From: an uncultured Bacilli bacterium
Lineage (GTDB): Bacteria; Bacillota_I; Bacilli_A; RF39; UBA660
Reading direction: 5' to 3'
Assembly (NCBI GenBank): GCA_944363755.1
Contig: CALVVC010000079.1
Span: forward strand, 1-5,135
DNA length: 5,135 nucleotides
Part shown: piece after piece, positions 1-5,135 of the stretch
Layout: every line of letters starts with the position of its first letter
Position numbering within the stretch: position 1 is the stretch's first letter
The notes under the pieces: model-generated
The model's database searches: none
What the model saw: the letters and a program-made list of their open reading frames with translations, nothing else
What the model was told of the DNA's origin: nothing
Program-made: the position numbers and the translations under genes

Positions 1-1059
1 AATATTAAGAAAATAGAAAAAGAAAAGAAGTTACTTTCATCTTTTGGTGAGAAAACTACTTATATTAAGAAATTACCTAATGGTATGAAGGTAGACTCTT
101 GTTTTTATGTTAATGATACTTATATCTTTCATCCTTTAAAATATATAAAAGAAATAATAAATAAATCTATTAGCATTAATCATAGAGTTTATGAAAATAC
201 TAAGATAATTAAAATAGAAAAATGTGAAGACTATTTTAAATGCTATACAGAAAAAAATATTATTAAGACTAAAAAAATAGTTCTTGCGCTTCATTATCCT
301 TACTTTTTATTACCTTACTTAATGCCTTTAAAGTGTTATTTAGAGAAATCTTTCTTAGTATGTTCTAAAGTTAAAAAAGAATATGATTTTAATGCTATTA
401 ATATAGAGAAACCTTTAAAATCAATGAGATATTATAATAATTATTTATTAATGGTATCATCATCAACTAATCTTGCTTTTGCATCTAATAGTAGGAAGAT
501 GTTAGATGATTTAGAAGATAATACTAAAATTACTAATTATGATTATGTTTGGAGTAATTATGATTTAATGACTTTAGATCATCTTCCTTTAATAGGTTTT
601 ATTGATGATAATTTAATAATTGCTACGGGTTTCAATACTTGGGGGAACTCTAATGGAGTACTTGCAAGTATAATTATAAAAGACTTAATTAATAATAAAT
701 ATAATATATATAAAGAATTATTTAATCCTAAAAGAGGTTTTAATAAAGAGAAATTAATTAATTATCCTATAAATATCTTTAGTAATATTTATAGTTATAT
801 AGATAGTAAAGTAAATAAAAATAAAACCTTTTATAATGGTAATCCTTATTTTACAAAAAAAGATGGTAAAGCAGTCGCTATTTATAAAGATGATAAAGGA
901 GTAGAGCATATTATTTATAATAGATGTCCCCATTTGAAATGTAGTTTAGTTTTTAATGAAGTAGAGAAAACTTGGGATTGCCCTTGTCATGGGTCTAGGT
1001 TTGATTTAGATGGTAAATGTATTATGGGACCTAGTAACTATGATATAGGGTATAAATAA
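1..1059 (+). CDS. FAD-dependent oxidoreductase (DAO family) with C-terminal Rieske [2Fe-2S] domain, 5' partial
   Basis: The frame is open from base 1, so the gene begins left of the window; the ATG at 85 is internal (Met29 of 352 visible residues). The visible protein resembles the C-terminal two thirds of Bacillus YhfW-type proteins, which join a DAO/glycine-oxidase-like flavoprotein to a Rieske domain. The stretch after HPLKYIKEI and the GFNTWG motif at visible residues 210-215 match the DAO substrate and FAD-closing region. The Rieske domain covers about residues 277-345. Its cluster ligands are Cys309 and His311 (CPH) and Cys327 and His330 (CPCH). Cys314 and Cys329 occupy the positions of the disulfide pair in high-potential Rieske proteins (CxHxxC and CPCHGS). 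The N-terminal Rossmann fold (GxGxxG) is missing because of the window edge, not because of a visible lesion. The family is cytosolic and probably transfers electrons between FAD and the cluster; the substrate is unknown. The gene ends 14 bases before the next promoter core, with no clear terminator between. Confidence 0.88.
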   Translation, partial: NIKKIEKEKKLLSSFGEKTTYIKKLPNGMKVDSCFYVNDTYIFHPLKYIKEIINKSISINHRVYENTKIIKIEKCEDYFKCYTEKNIIKTKKIVLALHYPYFLLPYLMPLKCYLEKSFLVCSKVKKEYDFNAINIEKPLKSMRYYNNYLLMVSSSTNLAFASNSRKMLDDLEDNTKITNYDYVWSNYDLMTLDHLPLIGFIDDNLIIATGFNTWGNSNGVLASIIIKDLINNKYNIYKELFNPKRGFNKEKLINYPINIFSNIYSYIDSKVNKNKTFYNGNPYFTKKDGKAVAIYKDDKGVEHIIYNRCPHLKCSLVFNEVEKTWDCPCHGSRFDLDGKCIMGPSNYDIGYK

Positions 1060-1070
1060 TTTAATATTTA

Positions 1071-1079
1071 TGTTATACT
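1071..1079 (+). promoter_or_regulatory. Extended -10 promoter for the AAA+ ATPase operon
   Basis: TGT followed by TATACT forms an extended -10 element (TGn-TATAAT consensus, five of six in the hexamer). No good -35 is seen 16-18 bp upstream, which extended -10 promoters can tolerate. Transcription would begin near 1086, leaving a leader of about 16 bases that holds the AAAGGA ribosome binding site at 1088-1093. The promoter suggests the ATPase is expressed separately from the oxidoreductase, although readthrough is possible. Confidence 0.55.
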
Positions 1080-1101
1080 TAAGTAGTAAAGGATGGATAT
1101 T

Positions 1102-2034
1102 ATGAATGATGAGATAATTAGAAAAAGTAAAGTTAGTATCTTAAAAAGTTATGGAGAAAATTTTACAGAAAAAGAATATATTACTAATCCTGCGATTGGA
1201 AGAGAAGAAGAAATTAAACAATTAGTATTAATATTATTAACTCCAGATAAATCGGCTATTTTAACAGGTAAACCTGGTGTAGGTAAAACGGCTATTGTTG
1301 AAGGACTTGCTTATCGTATTCAGTTAGGTAATATTCCTGATGCTTTGAAAGATTATAAAATTATTAAAGTAAATACATCTGCATTACTTGGAGAAGATCC
1401 TGATACTGGAGAAAGTAAAATACAAATACTTTTAGATGAGTTAAAAAGTTATTCTAATTTGATTTTATTTATAGATGAGATACATACTCTTATGGGAAGT
1501 AAAGGTGAGTCTCTTGATTTTGCTAATATGTTTAAACCAGGTCTTGATAGAGGAGATATTAAAGTAATAGGTGCGACTACTACAGAAGAATATGAAAGAT
1601 ATATATTAAGAGATAAAGCTTTTGTAAGACGTTTTCAAAAAGTAGAAGTGTTAGAACCTACAAGAGAACAGACAATTGCTATTTGTATGGGAACACTACC
1701 TAAGATAGAAAAGAAGACAGGTGCTAAGTTAATGTATGATCCTTATGTAAAAGAGAAGATAATGGCTTTTCTTACAGATTTAACTAGTGAGTATAGAAGA
1801 ATATATGAAATAGGTTCAAGGTATCCTGATGTTACTTTGACAATATTACAACAAGCATTCTCTTATGCTATTTATAATAATAGACATGAAGTAAATATCT
1901 TTGATATTGAAAAAGCAATAGAAAATACTAAGAATGTTTATCCTGATGTTATAAGAAAAGAACTTCCTAGATTTAAGGAAGAGTTTAAACAAGAAATTGA
2001 TGATGGCTTAGATAGAGGACTTGCTAATGTATAA
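1102..2034 (+). CDS. Stand-alone Clp-type AAA+ ATPase (ClpB/ClpC D1-like, single domain)
   Basis: This 310-residue protein matches the first ATPase module of ClpB/ClpC from the 'NPAIGREEEI' entry segment onward. Walker A is GKPGVGKT (residues 56-63). Walker B is LILFIDE (120-126, Asp125 and Glu126). Sensor 1 lies in VIGATT (155-160), and the paired arginines of the finger are Arg176-Arg177 in VRRFQ. A C-terminal helical lid follows, with an RYPDVTLTILQQAF segment equivalent to the sensor-2 region. There is no Clp N-domain, no coiled-coil M-domain and no second ATPase domain, so it is about one third the length of ClpB. The ClpB pore loop KYRG aligns with PDTG here, so the aromatic residue used to thread substrates seems absent. 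I chose ATG 1102 because AAAGGA at 1088-1093 sits 8 bases before it; the in-frame ATG at 1093 overlaps that site. The gene overlaps the membrane-protein gene by 8 bases, which suggests a joint role. It is an active-looking ATPase whose target is unknown. Confidence 0.85.
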   Translation: MNDEIIRKSKVSILKSYGENFTEKEYITNPAIGREEEIKQLVLILLTPDKSAILTGKPGVGKTAIVEGLAYRIQLGNIPDALKDYKIIKVNTSALLGEDPDTGESKIQILLDELKSYSNLILFIDEIHTLMGSKGESLDFANMFKPGLDRGDIKVIGATTTEEYERYILRDKAFVRRFQKVEVLEPTREQTIAICMGTLPKIEKKTGAKLMYDPYVKEKIMAFLTDLTSEYRRIYEIGSRYPDVTLTILQQAFSYAIYNNRHEVNIFDIEKAIENTKNVYPDVIRKELPRFKEEFKQEIDDGLDRGLANV

Positions 2035-2425
2035 AAAAGTTGCTTATTATCTTAGAATAATTTCTTTAGTATTATTTATAGTATTCATATGTTTACTATT
2101 AGAAATTATATTTAATTGTGGAGTATTTGGTATATCTTTTCTTATTATGTGTAGTTTATTTGTTTTAATTAATATATTTACTATACTTAGTAGAAAAGAT
2201 ATTTATAAAGAATTAGTTAGTTATAATCTAATATCTTTAGCACTTACAATTTATTTAGGAATAATTGTTACTAAGTTATATACAGACTATAGAGCAAGTA
2301 GTATGATGTATATGATAAATTATGATTACTTTAAGACTAATTTTATTATTATAGATTTAGTAATATTAGGTATTATTTTAAATACATTGTTTATTTACTT
2401 TTGGGACATAAAAAAAGAAGACTAG
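2027..2425 (+). CDS. Small four-helix integral membrane protein, function unknown
   Basis: I do not recognise this 132-residue protein. It has four hydrophobic stretches, at about residues 9-29, 33-54, 65-84 and 105-126. A polar loop (KLYTDYRASS and on to NYDYFK) separates helices 3 and 4, and the tail is charged (DIKKED). The N-terminus starts MYKK, so by the positive-inside rule it probably lies in the cytoplasm, and with four helices both ends would be inside. There is no signal peptide cleavage site or catalytic motif. ATG 2027 is chosen because AGAGGA at 2014-2019 is 7 bases upstream; a TTG at 2021 in the same frame is badly placed. The start lies inside the 3' end of the AAA+ ATPase gene, so the two are almost certainly translationally coupled. 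The membrane protein may anchor the ATPase or be its substrate; that is inference from gene order only. Confidence 0.78.
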   Translation: MYKKVAYYLRIISLVLFIVFICLLLEIIFNCGVFGISFLIMCSLFVLINIFTILSRKDIYKELVSYNLISLALTIYLGIIVTKLYTDYRASSMMYMINYDYFKTNFIIIDLVILGIILNTLFIYFWDIKKED

Positions 2426-2440
2426 TATCTTCTTTATTTT
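2410..2440. terminator. Bidirectional intrinsic terminator between convergent genes
   Basis: AAAGAAGA (2414-2421) and TCTTCTTT (2428-2435) form a perfect 8-bp stem with a six-base loop. On the - strand the stem runs into a seven-base U tract (A run 2410-2416 on the + strand), good for ending hsp20. On the + strand it is followed by ATTTTAT, a weaker tract for the membrane-protein operon. The stem overlaps the stop codons of both genes, which are only eight bases apart. Confidence 0.7.
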
Positions 2441-2823
2441 ATATCAATAAGTTTTTTATTTTCGTTTTCATCAATTTTTGGAATAGAAATACTTAATGTA
2501 CCATTATCAAATTTAGCTTCAATAGCATCTTCTTTAATATCTCCTAGATAGAAGCTTCTAGAGTATTTACCATAAGTTCTTTCACGACGTAGATATTTTT
2601 TATCTTCATCTTTTTCTTCATCACTTTCAGATTTTTCAGCAGTTATAACTAAGTTTCCTTTGTTACATTCTACTTTAATTTCTTCTTTCTTAAAGCCAGG
2701 TAAATCCATCTCTACATGATATGTATTATCTTTTTCATAGATATCACAGTTCATCATCTTACTTCCTTCATTTCCAAATAATTGATCAAATGCGTTATCA
2801 AAATAAAATCTTGTTGGTAACAT
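2434..2823 (-). CDS. hsp20: Small heat-shock protein, Hsp20/alpha-crystallin family
   Basis: The 129-residue product is an ATP-independent cytosolic holdase chaperone that keeps unfolding proteins soluble until ATP-driven chaperones refold them. The N-terminal arm (residues 1-24, with FDQLFG) is short. The alpha-crystallin domain spans about 25-118, with the DLPGFKKEEI strand region (40-49), a highly charged loop (SESDEEKDEDKK), and the hallmark NGTLSISIPK (107-116). The C-terminal tail carries an I-x-I motif, Ile126-Asp-Ile128, which docks neighbouring subunits during oligomer assembly. The length is normal for bacterial Hsp20 (about 130-150 residues). The start ATG follows a purine-rich AAGGAAAGG ribosome site (within 2837-2845 on the + strand), about 12 bases away, slightly long. 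The gene is monocistronic, with its own promoter, CIRCE-like operator and terminator. Confidence 0.95.
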   Translation of the reverse strand: MLPTRFYFDNAFDQLFGNEGSKMMNCDIYEKDNTYHVEMDLPGFKKEEIKVECNKGNLVITAEKSESDEEKDEDKKYLRRERTYGKYSRSFYLGDIKEDAIEAKFDNGTLSISIPKIDENENKKLIDIK

Positions 2824-2853
2824 ATATTATCACTTTCCTTTCCTTACAATTAT

Positions 2854-2882
2854 GTTATAGCACTATTTTTGGCAGTTGTCAA
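2854..2882 (-). promoter_or_regulatory. Sigma-A promoter of hsp20
   Basis: Read on the - strand, a perfect TTGACA (-35, 2877-2882) is followed by a 17-base spacer and TATAAC (-10, 2854-2859, five of six to consensus). Transcription should start near 2847, giving a leader of about 24 bases with the ribosome site. This is the best promoter in the window. It is wrapped in CIRCE-type half-sites, so it is expected to be strong and repressed until stress. Confidence 0.88.
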
Positions 2883-2895
2883 TAGCGAGTGCTAA
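2857..2895 (-). promoter_or_regulatory. CIRCE-like operator (probable HrcA site) with an extra half-site
   Basis: The CIRCE consensus is TTAGCACTC-N9-GAGTGCTAA, bound by the repressor HrcA. On the - strand a perfect left half TTAGCACTC (2887-2895) lies just upstream of the -35. At the canonical nine-base gap (2878-2886) comes AACTGCCAA (2869-2877), which matches the right half at six of nine positions. A better right half, TAGTGCTAT (2857-2865, seven of nine), lies 12 bases further on and overlaps the -10. Occupying either pair would cover the promoter. HrcA control follows from the family; the half-site pairing used is not known. Confidence 0.75.
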
Positions 2896-2910
2896 TTATT
2901 TTTATTATTT

Positions 2911-2939
2911 ACATGATTTTATTTTTTATACATGATTTT
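2911..2939 (+). repeat. Two direct copies of ACATGATTTT
   Basis: ACATGATTTT occurs at 2911-2920 and again at 2930-2939, a repeat distance of 19 bases, in the AT-rich spacer between hsp20 and tRNA-His. It lies upstream of the tRNA promoter region and of the hsp20 operator. In such AT-rich DNA the match could be chance. Otherwise the 2824-2995 spacer holds only the promoters and operator listed. Confidence 0.3.
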
Positions 2940-2967
2940 TTAAAAATGCTTGCATAATTGTAAGATT

Positions 2968-2973
2968 TATGAT
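2968..2973 (+). promoter_or_regulatory. Possible -10 element for tRNA-His
   Basis: TATGAT matches the -10 consensus at five of six positions and would start transcription near 2980, about 16 bases before the tRNA. No convincing -35 sits 16-18 bp upstream. An alternative pair, TTGCAT (2950-2955) with TTAAAT (2973-2978) at 17 bp, is weak in the -35. The tRNA needs a promoter here because the upstream gene is on the other strand. Confidence 0.35.
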
Positions 2974-2995
2974 TAAATAAGAATGTATTTGAAAT

Positions 2996-3072
2996 GGCGG
3001 TATTGGTGAAGTGGTTAACACGCTGGTTTGTGGCACCAGTATGCAAGGGTTCGATTCCCTTATACCGCCCCA
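2996..3072 (+). tRNA. tRNA-His (anticodon GTG)
   Basis: A full cloverleaf can be drawn. G2996 is the extra G-1 typical of tRNA-His and pairs with C73 (3069). The 7-bp acceptor stem GCGGTAT (2997-3003) pairs with ATACCGC (3062-3068), and CCA is encoded at 3070-3072. The anticodon stem CTGGT/ACCAG encloses the loop TTGTGGC, with anticodon GTG at 3030-3032. The T arm is AAGGG-TTCGATT-CCCTT (3045-3061), and the variable loop has five bases. The D arm has three pairs plus a GG-containing loop. The gene looks intact and is followed by its own terminator. tRNA 3' ends are common integration spots, which matters for the recombinase downstream. Confidence 0.97.
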
Positions 3073-3105
3073 GAATGGAAAAAAGTCGAATAGACTTATT
3101 GATAG

Positions 3106-3133
3106 AAATCGATTCTTATGAGTCGATTTTTTT
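3106..3133 (+). terminator. Intrinsic terminator downstream of tRNA-His
   Basis: AATCGATTC (3107-3115) pairs with GAGTCGATT (3120-3128) as a 9-bp stem with one G-U pair and a TTAT loop. A run of T follows to 3133. It should end the tRNA transcript and insulate it from the genes to the right. A weaker hairpin, AAGTC-GAATA-GACTT, lies just upstream at 3083-3097. Confidence 0.85.
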
Positions 3134-3158
3134 GTTGTTGGAAAGGAATTGGTAATAT

Positions 3159-3437
3159 TTGGTAATTAAAGAGAAGTTAGAAATTAGTAAAGAATTACAA
3201 AGAAAGATAAATAATCTAGGTAAGTTTAACGGTCAGAAACTAAAATTAGTGGAAGGTAGTATTATCACTATACCCAAGACTAATATCGCTTACATTGAGC
3301 CTTATAAGTTGGAAATAGGTAGTGATATATATCTAATCTTTGGTGAGAATGAAATTATGTATATTAGTAAAAATAACATCAAAAATAAAATATCGTTACA
3401 AGAACTAGAAGAAGTAATTAGAAATGCCAAAAATTAA
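3159..3437 (+). CDS. Hypothetical 92-residue protein next to the recombinase
   Basis: I do not recognise this protein. It starts at TTG 3159, the only usable start because a stop (TAA, 3153) lies just upstream in frame. AAAGGA at 3142-3147 is a plausible but distant ribosome site (11 bases). The sequence suggests a short N-terminal helix (KEKLEISKELQRKI), a beta-rich middle with hydrophobic alternation (about residues 25-72, including IYLIFG and IMYIS), and a C-terminal helix (LQELEEVIRNAKN). There is no signal peptide, membrane segment or helix-turn-helix that I can point to. It begins 25 bases after the tRNA terminator, and no good promoter is visible between them. A small regulatory or directionality protein of the element would fit its position, but that is a guess. 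Its codon use is closer to the recombinase than to the genes on the left. Confidence 0.6.
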   Translation: MVIKEKLEISKELQRKINNLGKFNGQKLKLVEGSIITIPKTNIAYIEPYKLEIGSDIYLIFGENEIMYISKNNIKNKISLQELEEVIRNAKN

Positions 3438-3443
3438 AAGTAC

Positions 3444-3483
3444 GAAAATGTTCAAAAATGGACGAAAAAGGACAATTTTGTTC
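3444..3483 (+). repeat. Four helically phased 10-bp repeats upstream of the recombinase promoter
   Basis: Four consecutive 10-base units read GAAAATGTTC, AAAAATGGAC, GAAAAAGGAC and AATTTTGTTC, each ending in TTC or GAC. The A or T tracts fall about one helical turn apart, as in intrinsically curved DNA. The last unit abuts the TTGAAA -35 box at 3484. The array could act as an UP-like or bent element, or as tandem sites for an element-coded regulator. The third and fourth units also contain an imperfect palindrome with ACAA and TTGT arms (3472-3481). Confidence 0.55.
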
Positions 3484-3520
3484 TTGAAATAGACATTTGA
3501 GCTGTAGATAATGGTATTAT
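3484..3520 (+). promoter_or_regulatory. Promoter of the serine recombinase gene
   Basis: TTGAAA (3484-3489) and GATAAT (3507-3512) are separated by 17 bp and match the sigma-A consensus at five of six positions each. An alternative extended -10, TGG-TATTAT (3512-3520), overlaps just downstream. Either would give a short leader before the AAGGAGG ribosome site. The phased repeats directly upstream suggest regulation or curvature. Confidence 0.6.
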
Positions 3521-3522
3521 AG

Positions 3523-5135
<1,613 letters not shown>

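Noticed and set aside
85..87. ATG 85 as the start of the oxidoreductase gene
   Set aside because: The frame is open to base 1 without a stop, there is no ribosome site before 85, and the domain content shows that the N-terminal half of the protein lies upstream.
1093..1095. ATG 1093 as the start of the AAA+ ATPase
   Set aside because: It overlaps the AAAGGA ribosome site; ATG 1102 has ideal spacing to that site.
2021..2023. TTG 2021 as the start of the membrane protein
   Set aside because: It is only one base after AGAGGA, while ATG 2027 is seven bases after it.
1102..2034. Degraded ClpB or ClpC pseudogene
   Set aside because: The frame is intact, has its own promoter and ribosome site, ends with a complete lid domain, and overlaps the next gene; nothing resembling a D2 domain follows.
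2434..2823. CtsR-type heat-shock control of hsp20
   Set aside because: No tandem GGTCAAA heptads are seen near the promoter; the half-sites are of CIRCE type.
3081..3133. Antiterminator or riboswitch after tRNA-His
   Set aside because: AGTCGA (3084-3089) could pair with TCGATT (3109-3114) and disrupt the terminator, but this is only six pairs with one wobble, and no known riboswitch or T-box motif is present.
3450..3483. LexA (SOS) box in the repeat region
   Set aside because: GTTC elements occur, but no GAAC-N4-GTTC arrangement as in the Bacillus LexA site is present.
3444..3483. CRISPR array
   Set aside because: The repeat units are only ten bases, contiguous, without spacers, and no cas gene is near.

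Overview
The window comes from a very AT-rich, low-GC Gram-positive-type genome. Codons end overwhelmingly in A or T, Shine-Dalgarno sites are AGGA-like, there is a sigma-A type promoter with a CIRCE-like heat-shock operator, and a Bacillus YhfW-like oxidoreductase is present. Every tryptophan codon I checked is TGG, and all five visible stops are TAA or TAG. This suits the standard bacterial code (table 11) better than the Mycoplasma code. An uncultured gut or host-associated member of the Bacilli is my best guess; the exact taxon cannot be read from the sequence.

Left part (1-2425, + strand). First is the 3' portion of a FAD-dependent oxidoreductase of the DAO superfamily carrying a C-terminal Rieske [2Fe-2S] domain; its N-terminal FAD-binding fold lies off the left edge. 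Next, behind an extended -10 promoter, is a two-gene unit: a stand-alone AAA+ ATPase resembling only the first ATPase domain (D1) of ClpB/ClpC, and a four-helix membrane protein whose start overlaps the ATPase stop by 8 bases. A perfect 8-bp hairpin closes this unit and also the convergent gene behind it.

Middle (2434-3133). A small heat-shock protein (Hsp20) gene lies on the - strand. It has a textbook promoter (TTGACA, 17 bp, TATAAC) with CIRCE-type half-sites around it, pointing to HrcA control. Downstream on the + strand are a complete tRNA-His (GTG) with encoded G-1 and CCA, and a strong terminator.

Right part (3134-5135, + strand). Codon choice changes, with many more ATC, ACC and AAC codons. 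There is an unrecognised 92-residue protein with a TTG start, then a promoter region with four helically phased 10-bp A-tract repeats, then a large serine recombinase (at least 527 residues, running off the right edge). This looks like the left end of an integrated mobile element sitting just past tRNA-His; the other end and the attachment site are not visible.

The best candidates for something new are the D1-only Clp-like ATPase paired with a small membrane protein, the three-half-site CIRCE arrangement of hsp20, and the phased-repeat region with its orphan small gene at the end of the recombinase element.
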